Part shown: piece after piece, positions 50,221-58,051 of the stretch
How positions within the stretch are numbered: the first letter of the stretch is position 1
How the letters are laid out: every line of letters begins with the position of its first letter
DNA from: Bacillota bacterium
Lineage (GTDB): Bacteria; Bacillota; Clostridia; Christensenellales; Aristaeellaceae
Direction of reading: 5' to 3'
NCBI GenBank assembly: GCA_023411395.1
Contig: JAEYOV010000073.1
Coordinates: 36,614 to 100,613, forward strand
Length of the DNA stretch: 64,000 bases
Position numbers and translations under genes: made by a program
The notes under the pieces: generated by a model
Told to the model about the DNA's origin: nothing
The model's database searches: none
What the model saw: the letters and a program-made list of their open reading frames with translations, nothing else

Positions 50221-50517
50221 ATGACGTACGACAGCGGCCAGATCCTTTGCAGAAAATGCCTCATGGAAGATATAGACGAAGGCAATCTCCGGGAATACCT
50301 GGACGGCTACGCCGCCTCCCTGCCGCCGGATGTACGGGCCTCGGAAACGGTATATGCCCAGCGCCTTTCCCTTTGCGAGGAATGCCCTCACCGCATACGC
50401 TTCACCTGCACGCTGTGCGGCTGTTACATCCAGGCCCGCGCCGCCAAAAAGCTGCAAAAGTGCCCCATCCCCGGTACGCCCCGGTGGAGTGCCGCAGCGG
50501 ACGAAGCGGACGAATAG
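50221..50517 (+). CDS. DUF6171-like cysteine-rich protein
   Basis: A 98-residue cytosolic protein with three cysteine clusters: C-R-K-C at 10-13, L-C-E-E-C-P and T-C-T-L-C-G-C-Y in the middle, and K-C-P near the C-terminus. They are probably zinc-binding. The pattern C-R-K-C-L-x-E-D-I and C-G-C-Y-I-x-x-R-A-A fits DUF6171, a small Firmicute family of unknown function. The ATG follows GGAGGG. It precedes the synthetase-like gene by 13 nt on the same transcript. Stop is TAG. Confidence 0.75.
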   Translation: MTYDSGQILCRKCLMEDIDEGNLREYLDGYAASLPPDVRASETVYAQRLSLCEECPHRIRFTCTLCGCYIQARAAKKLQKCPIPGTPRWSAAADEADE

Positions 50518-50530
50518 TCAGGAGGCATCT

Positions 50531-51463
50531 ATGGATCAGCAGAATACCATCCTTGGCAGAATATTGTCCCAAACCGGCGATATGGGCCTGCTGGACAAGC
50601 TGGACGCCATGCAGCCTTCCGACGTTCAGTCGCTGCTGCTTGAGGTATTTGGCAGGCTCTCCGTGAAGATACCCCCCGCCGGCCTCCTTCGGGAATACAG
50701 GCAAAACAGGTTCGTAAAGCCCGCCCGGCTTGATGCCGTAAGCTATTTGAGGCTGGAGCTGGAACTGTTGACGCTGGCTGAGAAGATGGGCGCAGTGCCC
50801 GTTTTGCTGTCCCCCGCCGGGCTCTTTGGTTGCTGCTCCGCCCTGGCCACAGTCAGCCAGAACAAGGTGCTGTCGGCATTGCGGGGAACGGAAATCATGG
50901 CCGATCCCACCAACATGCTGGCGTTGCATATGGCCGACAAGCTCCATAGCCGGGAATGGTCCAATGCAGATAGCGCGGTCCACCTTTGTGCCACAAGCAG
51001 GGTGGCCCGCGCCCAGGGCTTTACAAAACCTGGCCAATACGCCCATTTCGGCTTGTTCTGCATGGTTTCTTCTCTAAAGGACAGCGGCTCCTACCACAGC
51101 GAAAAAAGTTTGCTGCATACCCATCTCGCCTTTTACGACAGCCTCTTCCGTCAAATTCCGAACGCGCAGATGGAGATCATCCTTCGCGGGCGCGGGGGGT
51201 ATACCGACAGCGCGGGCTTTATGGAACGGATGGGCGAATCCATCAAACAAACGCTTCCCCAAACCCCGCTTACAATCGACACAGCGGAAGAGGCCAACAG
51301 CTATTATAAGGGCCTGAACTTCAAACTGATGCTTACCGTAAACGGGCAACATATAGAAATAGGCGACGGCGGCTTTGTGGACTGGACGCAAAAGCTTCTG
51401 AATAACAAAAAGGAGCGCCTTTTGATAGGCGCTATCGGTCTGGACAGGCTGCTGGGGATTTAA
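50531..51463 (+). CDS. Divergent class II aminoacyl-tRNA-synthetase-like protein (HisRS/HisZ-like core)
   Basis: A 310-residue cytosolic protein. From residue 65 it follows the layout of a class II synthetase core. V-H-L-C-A-T-S-R-V-A-R at 150-160 resembles motif 2 with its ATP-binding Arg. Y-Y-K-G-L-N-F at 258-264 and I-G-D-G-G-F-V-D-W at 277-285 resemble the HisRS Y-x-G-x-x-F and G-G-R-Y-D segments. A-I-G-L-D-R-L-L at 301-308 resembles motif 3 with Arg306. There is no anticodon-binding domain. It could be a stand-alone aminoacylating or amino-acid-activating paralogue, or a HisZ-like subunit, although no his genes are nearby. The ATG follows AGGAGG. Homology is inferred by eye only. Confidence 0.55.
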   Translation: MDQQNTILGRILSQTGDMGLLDKLDAMQPSDVQSLLLEVFGRLSVKIPPAGLLREYRQNRFVKPARLDAVSYLRLELELLTLAEKMGAVPVLLSPAGLFGCCSALATVSQNKVLSALRGTEIMADPTNMLALHMADKLHSREWSNADSAVHLCATSRVARAQGFTKPGQYAHFGLFCMVSSLKDSGSYHSEKSLLHTHLAFYDSLFRQIPNAQMEIILRGRGGYTDSAGFMERMGESIKQTLPQTPLTIDTAEEANSYYKGLNFKLMLTVNGQHIEIGDGGFVDWTQKLLNNKKERLLIGAIGLDRLLGI

Positions 51464-51528
51464 ACCAATCTTATCATAACGCGGCTCCCATGGCTCGCTC
51501 CTTTCCAAATCTGATCCATTGGATACCA

Positions 51529-53172
51529 CTACGCTTTTTCGATTGTCAAAAAGGAGACGGCGTGGGTAGGCAGGGCAAAACGCTTTTCCAGCCTGCCGTC
51601 ATGCACAAGCACGCTTTGGGGCGCTTCGCAGAATTCAATGCCCTCCCTGGCCTTGATGGCCGCGTACTGGCCGGCGTTGGGATAGTTGGGCTTGCCCTGA
51701 CGCACCCACTCGGCGTAGGCGTTGGAATGGCTTTCGTCGATTCGGCAATGCTTCACCAGAACCTTCCCGTCAAAGGGCAGGTTCTCCAGCACCAGATCAA
51801 TATCAAAGGCTTCCTTCACATCCCAGTCATCGTGGTGGCAGTACAATAGAATCTGCACCGCGTTTTCCCCCGTGACGGTGGCCCAGCCGTCCACCTCCGG
51901 GCCTTCCTTATAGCCGTTCAAATCCTCAAACTTGCAGGGGTCCACATCCCGGCTGCTGGTTAAGCCGATGCGCTGATAGCCGAGCCTCGCGTACAGCTTG
52001 AACAGGTTGAACACGGCCTTGTCGATGCCCTGGGTGGAAAAGGTGCGGGTGCCCTCGAAGCAGCGCTCGCCCTCGAACATGAACGCCCAGGCCAGGGGCC
52101 TGATATCCATGCCCAGCTCCTCCGCCAGGTCGTACAGGTTTTTGTAGGAGGAAGCCACGTAGGAAGCGTAATACTCCGTGTTGCGGAAATTGAGATTGAA
52201 GTTGTCATACCTTCCGCCGGCGGCCCAGCCGTCGGGATCGGCCTCGCTCAATACGCACTCCAGCCCGCCGTAGCCGAATTCCCTGATGATTCCCGCCTGG
52301 GTGCGCACGTTTTCCACCAGCGCCTTCACGGAAGGAATCTGTTTTTTCGCCAGGGTGTCGAAGCGGTAGCCGCCGCCCTTGGTGTGGAAGGAGGTGTAGT
52401 CGATGCGGGTGCCGCGTTTTCCGGTCACATAGTTGGTTCCTTCCTTGATGTGCGCGAGGAACGCGCGCAGGAACCGGCTGGCCCGGCCGTCGGGATTCAT
52501 TTCGCCGCAGGTAGCGGGGCCGCCGAAGCGGGCCGTGGGCAGCGCGGCGTGAACGGCGGCCTCGGTGTAATCGTACAGCTTGCAAAATTCCTCCACCGTG
52601 CCCCGCCAATAGAAGATGTCCGGCTCGTTCCACATTTCAAAGTACCAGGTTTCTACTTCCTTCGCGCCGTAGCGTTTGACGCAATGGTCAACCAATGCGT
52701 AGATCAGGTCGTACCATTTTTGATAGTCCTTGGGGGGCATGGCCCAGCCCACCCGCTGGTATTCGCTGATGCCGTAGGCCACCTGATAGCTCTGCCCGTT
52801 TTCCGCGTCCCTGGGGTCGGCCAGGTCCCTTGGCATAAAGCCCAGCTCAAAAAACGGCTTGCAATTGTTGTTCAGCCAGATGCCGATCATTTCGTCGATG
52901 AGGTCAAAGTTGTATACGGGCTTGCCATTCTCATCCTCGATGTAGGCGTTGGTGGAGCCCCACTTGTAAAACCCGTGGAGGATGCCGGTGCACAGCATGT
53001 GATGTGCCCGCATGTAATAGGGCTTTTCCAGCTTGCCGAATTTTTCGATCAGCGCCATGCCGCCGGGCGAATGGGTGTAATTGCACTCGTCGTAACCGAT
53101 ATAGTTCCAGGTATGGTCAAGCTTCCCCAGCCATTTTCCCGCGTCCACGCGTACGGATACCTTTTCCGCCAT
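51529..53172 (-). CDS. GH39 beta-xylosidase-like enzyme
   Basis: A 547-residue retaining glycosidase of family GH39. The acid/base Glu183 lies in M-W-N-E-P-D and the nucleophile Glu310 in V-L-S-E-A-D; W-Y-F-E-M-W precedes the former as in family members. No signal peptide is present, so it acts on imported oligosaccharides. It lies 12 nt downstream of oppF and is the last gene of the oligopeptide-type ABC operon, which suggests that this transporter imports xylo-oligosaccharides or a similar glycan. Stop is TAG. Alpha-iduronidase-like specificity is a less likely alternative. Confidence 0.88.
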   Translation of the reverse strand: MAEKVSVRVDAGKWLGKLDHTWNYIGYDECNYTHSPGGMALIEKFGKLEKPYYMRAHHMLCTGILHGFYKWGSTNAYIEDENGKPVYNFDLIDEMIGIWLNNNCKPFFELGFMPRDLADPRDAENGQSYQVAYGISEYQRVGWAMPPKDYQKWYDLIYALVDHCVKRYGAKEVETWYFEMWNEPDIFYWRGTVEEFCKLYDYTEAAVHAALPTARFGGPATCGEMNPDGRASRFLRAFLAHIKEGTNYVTGKRGTRIDYTSFHTKGGGYRFDTLAKKQIPSVKALVENVRTQAGIIREFGYGGLECVLSEADPDGWAAGGRYDNFNLNFRNTEYYASYVASSYKNLYDLAEELGMDIRPLAWAFMFEGERCFEGTRTFSTQGIDKAVFNLFKLYARLGYQRIGLTSSRDVDPCKFEDLNGYKEGPEVDGWATVTGENAVQILLYCHHDDWDVKEAFDIDLVLENLPFDGKVLVKHCRIDESHSNAYAEWVRQGKPNYPNAGQYAAIKAREGIEFCEAPQSVLVHDGRLEKRFALPTHAVSFLTIEKA

Positions 53173-53184
53173 AAAAATGCCCTC

Positions 53185-54234
53185 CTATGATGGATCAGTT
53201 GAATCATTGACACCCGCAAGGGTAAGCTCCTGGGCACGGTGGCAGGCCACATAATGGCCCGTGGATACCTCCTGCCATTGGGGGACCTCGTCTTTGCATT
53301 GCTGCGTGCAGTAGCGGCACCGGGGATGGAAGCAGCAGCCCGTGGGCAAATCGGCGGCGTTGGCCACCTCGCCGGGGAGCAGGATGCGCTTTTTGCGCTG
53401 CTGCCCATCGGTGCGGGGAATGGCGGAAAGCAGCGCCTCGGTATACGGATGCCTGGGGGTCAGATAGATTTCATCTGTGGGCGCCAGCTCCACCAGCCTT
53501 CCCACATACATCACCCCCACCCGGTCGCTGACATGCTCGATCACCGACAGGTCGTGGGCGATAAACAGGAATGTGGGCTTTACCGTTTCCTTCAAGTCCT
53601 GCAACAGGTTCAGGATTTGGGCCTGCACCGACACGTCCAGTGCCGACACCGCCTCATCCGCTACCACGAACTGAGGCTTTAACGAAAGCGCCCTGGCAAT
53701 GCCGATGCGCTGGCGCTGCCCGCCGGAAAAGGCGTGGGGATAACGGTTTAAGTGCTTGACCTCCAGGCCCACCATCTCCATCAGTTCTTTCACCCGCTCC
53801 TTTGCTTCCTCCATGGGGATGCCGCCAAGCAGCATGGGTTCCGCTATGATTTGCAGCACCGTCATCCGGGGGTCCAGGGAGGAATAGGGGTTTTGAAACA
53901 CCAGCGCCAGATGCCGGCGGATATTTTGGAGCTCAGCTTTGCCAAGCCCAACCATCTCCACCGGCGGCTTGCCCTTTTCCATATGAAAATAGATTTCGCC
54001 GCCGGTAGGTTCCACCGCCCGCAAAATGCAGCGGCCCAGGGTCGTCTTGCCGCAGCCGGATTCCCCCACCAGGCCCAAGGTTTCGTTCCGGTTGATGTAC
54101 AGGCTGATATCGTCCACCGCCCGGACAAGCCCCACCTGCTTTTTCAGAAGGCCGGCCTCGATAGGGTAGTACTTTTTGAGGTTTTTCACCTCCAGCAGCA
54201 CTTCGCCGGTGTTGACGAATTTTTCAACGGGCAC
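53185..54234 (-). CDS. oppF: Oligopeptide/oligosaccharide ABC transporter ATPase (OppF-like)
   Basis: A 349-residue ATPase of the OppF/DppF group. It has Walker A G-E-S-G-C-G-K-T-T (about residues 58-66), F-Q-N-P-Y-S-S-L-D-P-R, signature S-G-G-Q-R-Q-R-I-G-I-A-R-A and Walker B. The C-terminal G-C-x-F-H-P-R-C cysteine motif, often an iron-sulfur or zinc site in this group, is also present. The start is GTG 54234 with AAGGGGG eight nt upstream. It overlaps the end of oppD by 11 nt. Unlike oppC and oppD, it is intact. In this operon it probably energises glycan uptake. Confidence 0.93.
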   Translation of the reverse strand: MPVEKFVNTGEVLLEVKNLKKYYPIEAGLLKKQVGLVRAVDDISLYINRNETLGLVGESGCGKTTLGRCILRAVEPTGGEIYFHMEKGKPPVEMVGLGKAELQNIRRHLALVFQNPYSSLDPRMTVLQIIAEPMLLGGIPMEEAKERVKELMEMVGLEVKHLNRYPHAFSGGQRQRIGIARALSLKPQFVVADEAVSALDVSVQAQILNLLQDLKETVKPTFLFIAHDLSVIEHVSDRVGVMYVGRLVELAPTDEIYLTPRHPYTEALLSAIPRTDGQQRKKRILLPGEVANAADLPTGCCFHPRCRYCTQQCKDEVPQWQEVSTGHYVACHRAQELTLAGVNDSTDPS

Positions 54235-55258
54235 AGCTTCCGCCCCCTTCCTTCAGGCACACGCAGCGGGCAAAATGGCCGGGCTCCACTTCTACCATTT
54301 CCGGCACCGCCGCGTCGCACACGCCTTTTTCCGCCTGAAGGCAGCGGGAGTAAAAGCCGCATTCCGGTTTCAAATCCATCGGCATGGGCACATTGCCCCG
54401 GATGGCGTCCAGGCGCGCGCCGGGCGCCTTGCGCCCAAGCTTCGGGATCGAGCGCAAAAGCCGCACCGTATACGGATGGGCGGGGCTCTCAAAAATCTGG
54501 CGGTTGGAGCCGTACTCCACCACCTTTCCCAGGTACATGACGCAGATGTCCGTGGCTACTTCAGCGATGACGCCCATGTCATGGGTGATATAGATCATGG
54601 ACATGCCCGTGGTTTCCTGAAGGTCGAGCATCAAATCGGTGATCTGCGCCTGCACGGTCACGTCCAGGGCAGTGGTGGGCTCGTCGGCGATGAGTATGGC
54701 CGGGTTCAGGATCAGCGCCATGGCGATCATGGCCCGCTGGCACATGCCCCCGGACAGTTGATGGGGGTAATCCTTCATCCGCTATTTGGGATTCATCATG
54801 CCCACCTTGTTCAGCATCTCAAAGGCCCGCTCCTCCGCCTCCCGGCGGGCGGTCCGGTCTGCCCTTGGCTGGTGGGTCAAAAACGCTTCGGTGATCTGAT
54901 GGCCGATGGTGTACACCGGCGACATGCTGCTCATGGGCTCCTGAAAGATCATGGAGATTTCCCGGCCCCGGATGTTGCGTATTTGAGGGCTGTTGGGGTT
55001 CAGCGCCGTCAGGTCCTTCTCCTCCCCGGCCCTTAAGCGGTACATCACGCTGCCGGCGTGGATCTTCCCCGGTGTCTGTACGGTATTCAATATGGAATGG
55101 GCCGTTACGCTCTTTCCGCAGCCGGATTCGCCGATAATGCCCAGCGTTCTGCCCGCCTTGACATCCATGTCCACGTCATCCACGGCCTTCAAAACGCCCT
55201 CGGGCAGCCTGAAATACGTTTTCAGGCCACGGACTTCCAAAATGTTTTCCTGTTTCAT
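54224..55258 (-). pseudogene. oppD: oppD-like ATPase gene interrupted by an in-frame TAG
   Basis: Two same-frame segments together make a full OppD-type ATPase of about 344 codons. The first (158 residues) has Walker A G-E-S-G-C-G-K-S and F-Q-E-P-M-S-S. It stops at TAG (54782-54784), and the second resumes at once with R-M-K-D-Y-P-H-Q-L-S-G-G-M, Walker B and the C-terminal cysteine region. The stop replaces a codon usually occupied by Lys, Arg or Gln in relatives, so one substitution explains it. The signature also reads S-G-G-M-C-Q-R where S-G-G-M-R-Q-R is usual. Without read-through, no functional ATPase is made. A sequencing error or strain variant is possible. Confidence 0.85.
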
Positions 55259-55285
55259 GTGCGCCCTCCTTTCCCTGCACCCAAA

Positions 55286-56410
55286 CTACTTGTAAGGGTC
55301 GGCGGCGTCCCGCAGGCCGTCCCCCAGGAAGTTGAAGGCCATAACGGTGATGACAATGAACAGGCCCGGAATCATCAGCCAGGGGCTTGTGGCGATGGCG
55401 CTGATATTCTACGCATCCTTAAGCAAAACCCCAAGGGATACCGCCGGGGAGCGCAGGCCGATGCCAAGAAACGACAGCGCCGTTTCCCCCAGGATCATGC
55501 CCGGCACCGACAGGGTGATGCTCACGATCAGGTAGCTGCCAAAGCCCGGCAGCAGGTGCCTGACGATGACATACCAGTCGGAGGCCCCTGAAAGCTTTGC
55601 CGCCGTCACGTAATCCTCGCCCCGCATTTGCAGAATCTTGCCCCGGACCGTTCGTGCCAGGGAGCACCAGCCGATCAGCGACAGGATGATGGTGATGGCA
55701 AAGTACACCTGCACCGTGGTCCATTCCTTGGGCATGGCCGCGGCCAACGCCATCCAGAGCGGAATGGAAGGCATGGAGGACAGAAACTCGATCACCCGCT
55801 GAATGATGATGTCGGCCATACCGCCGTAGAAGCCCGAGACGCCCCCCAGCACACACCCCAGGATGAAGGTGAAGAAAACGCCCACCAGGCCCACCGTCAG
55901 CGACAGCCGCAGCCCCTGCATGGTGCGGGAGAAAAGGCAGCGGCCCGAATCGTCGGTGCCGAAGGGGTAAAAAGCCGCGCCGTCCACCGTGCCGATAAAG
56001 TGCACATCCCAGGAGATCAGGCCCCAGAGCTTGTAGCTGTCGCCCTTTTGGAACAGCCCCAGCGGATGGACGCCGGCCTTGTTTTCCGTATAGGTGCGCT
56101 GCAGGGTAACAGGGTTGTTGCCCCGGTCGTAGGTATACACAAAAGGCCCGATGAATTTCCCCTCATGAAAGAAATGGATGGCCATGGGTTGGTGGAGAAT
56201 GTGCTTTGTTTCGCGCCTGGTAAAATCCTGTATGGCAAAAAATTCGCTGAACAATACAATGGTATACAATATCACAAGCACCGCAAGGCCCGCCTGCGCC
56301 AGCTTATGGCGGCGGAATTTCCTGATCATCAGCTGCCACTGGGTGGACATATACAGCTTTTCCTGGGCAGATTGTTTTTCTTTCTTCCTTTTGAGCCATT
56401 GTTTAAGCAC
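55286..56410 (-). pseudogene. oppC: oppC-like permease gene with an in-frame TAG near the 3' end
   Basis: An OppC/DppC-type permease of 374 codons if read through. The N-terminal OppC segment, a large extracellular loop, and the coupling region (D-Y-V-T-A-A-K-L-S-G-A-S-D) are intact. At codon 334 the frame has TAG (55409-55411), where relatives have Gln in D-A-Q-N; the sequence then continues with N-I-S-A-I-A-T-S-P-W and ends L-G-D-G-L-R-D-A-A-D-P-Y-K before a natural TAG. The lost tail includes the last membrane helix. GTG 56410 behind AAAGGGGG is the likely start. A CAG to TAG change would explain it. Confidence 0.85.
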
Positions 56411-56439
56411 CGCAAAACCCCCTTTCATCGTTCCAGCCT

Positions 56440-57426
56440 CTATTGGTCAACGCGGATGCGGGGGTCAATGAGCATCAAAAGCATATCGGACAGGAACATG
56501 CCGATCACGGTCAAAAACGACAGGATCATAATGCACGCGCCCGCCAGGTACATATCCTGGGAAAGCAGGGCGTTGTACAAAAGCGTGCCGACGGTGGGAA
56601 TATTCAAAACGATGCCTGTCACCGTCATGCCGGATACGATGCTGGGCAGCATCCAGCCCAGGGAGGACATGATGGGGTTCAACGCCACGCGGACGGGATA
56701 GCGGCGGATCATCCGCCCTTCCTCCAGGCCCCTGGCCCGGGCAGCCACCACATAAGGGCGCTTCAATTCATCCAGCAGCGTGGAGCGCATAATGCGCATG
56801 GTGCTGGCGATGCCCGCAAAGCCGATTACAAACACCGGAATGGGCAGATGCTTCAATATGTCCACGAATTTGGCCCAGCTCATGGGGGCGTTGATAAACT
56901 GTGTGGAGGTGATGCCGCCCACGCTGACGCCGAACACCGTGCTGGAGATGAACATGAACACAAGGGCCACAAAAAAGCTGGGCGTGGCAAGGCCGATAAA
57001 CCCCAGCACCGTAAACAGGTAGTCCCGGATGGAATATTGCTTGCGGGCGGAAAAAATGCCCACCGGAATGGCGATCAGATACGTGACCAGCGTCGTCAGA
57101 ATCGACAGGACCAGGGTGATGGGCAGCCGGTCGCGTATGAGGTCCGCCACGGGCCGCCGCCATTCAAAGGACCGGCCGAGATCGCCCCTTAGCATGTTGC
57201 CGATCCACAGGAAATATTGCTCCACAGGCGTCTTGTTCAGCCCCATGGATACCCTCAGGTTCTGGATGGTGGCCGGGTCCACCGTGCCCATCTCCGCCTC
57301 CAGCCTGGCGATGTAGGTGGTCAGGTAATCCCCCGGCGGAAGCTGGATCACGATAAAGGCAAACACGGAGACCACCGCCAGCAGCACCACCATATAAAAC
57401 AGCCGCCGGGCGATATACGCTTTCAT
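56440..57426 (-). CDS. oppB: Oligopeptide/oligosaccharide ABC permease (OppB-like)
   Basis: A 328-residue inner-membrane permease of the OppB/DppB group with six helices. The N-terminal Y-I-A-R-R-L-F-Y-M-V, the G-L-N-K-T-P-V-E-Q-Y segment and the coupling loop (V-V-A-A-R-A-R-G-L-E-E-G-R-M-I) are present. The ATG at 57426 has AAGGGGGTG upstream. It is intact, unlike oppC and oppD. The gene follows the binding-protein gene but is separated from it by a 615-bp hairpin-filled gap. Confidence 0.93.
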   Translation of the reverse strand: MKAYIARRLFYMVVLLAVVSVFAFIVIQLPPGDYLTTYIARLEAEMGTVDPATIQNLRVSMGLNKTPVEQYFLWIGNMLRGDLGRSFEWRRPVADLIRDRLPITLVLSILTTLVTYLIAIPVGIFSARKQYSIRDYLFTVLGFIGLATPSFFVALVFMFISSTVFGVSVGGITSTQFINAPMSWAKFVDILKHLPIPVFVIGFAGIASTMRIMRSTLLDELKRPYVVAARARGLEEGRMIRRYPVRVALNPIMSSLGWMLPSIVSGMTVTGIVLNIPTVGTLLYNALLSQDMYLAGACIMILSFLTVIGMFLSDMLLMLIDPRIRVDQ

Positions 57427-57445
57427 GCGGGCTACACCCCCTTCG

Positions 57446-58051
57446 TCGTGAAAAGCGCTTACGCGCTTTTCACGAGCTTTTGCAGAATTTCCTTGTCATG
57501 TCATGCCCGGTGCTTCGCTATGCTCGCCCGGTGCATGACATGACGGCCAGGAAATTCTGTAAGGAATGGATTTCTTCGAAATCCTTCCGAAAGCAACGCA
57601 CATGTCGTTGCTTTCGGTTTGCAAACGAGGGGGCTTCGGCCCCCTCGTTGCTCCCCTGGAGTTTACTGATGATTCATGCAGGGGGAGGGGCCCCCGGCCC
57701 CCACTGGCTGAATAAGTTGGGAAGGCGGCTTTGGGGATACAGGGGCTGTTGTGTTGGTTGCATAATTGTATAACTACTCATAGAGATGGCGTCCGAAGGT
57801 TTCCAAAGGCTCCGCAGCCTAGCCGCCGCCAGTGGCGGCAATAGGCTAGGTGGAGGAGGCTTGCGAAAAGGAGCAGTGCAAGCGGCAGCGCAGCAATGCG
57901 ACTATTGAGAAAGCTGGACCGACCGGAAAGCCCTTTGGTCGCGTCCGCAGACGCGAAATCCTTTCCCTCTGAATAAACTTATACATTATTTGCACTCAGC
58001 AAGCCACCTCAAAGCGCGCCAGCGCTTTTCTCGTAAGCCCGTCAGGGCTTA
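57446..58051. repeat. Array of about eleven hairpins between the binding-protein and oppB genes
   Basis: A 615-bp gap with no convincing gene. Inverted repeats: 57446-57475 (13-bp arms, TTAC loop); 57483-57559 (11- and 12-bp arms, 26-nt core with GCCCGGTGC twice); 57563-57588; 57587-57617 (12 bp); 57624-57649 (11 bp, TTCG loop); 57687-57701; 57818-57850 (two nested stems); 57921-57940; 57939-57956; 58011-58028 (7 bp, GCCA loop); and 58034-58051 (7 bp, GTCA loop, overlapping the binding-protein stop). Most arms are perfect, with short loops. They might stop or stabilise transcripts, or represent repeat elements; no common unit is obvious. Confidence 0.85.

Noticed and set aside
50531..51463. 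HisZ (histidine biosynthesis regulatory subunit)
   Set aside because: There is no hisG or other his gene nearby and the similarity to HisRS is weak, so the specific name was not used.
54782..55411. Reassignment of TAG to glutamine in this organism
   Set aside because: Many other genes here end naturally at TAG at their expected family length (for example 41144, 38043, 50517, and the genes ending at 46523, 47055 and 51529), so TAG is a working stop codon.
57480..57773. A 97-codon open frame in the hairpin array
   Set aside because: It crosses several perfect inverted repeats, lacks a ribosome site and has no protein-like pattern.
57446..58051. CRISPR array
   Set aside because: The palindromes differ in sequence and spacing and there are no repeated direct units with uniform spacers or cas genes.
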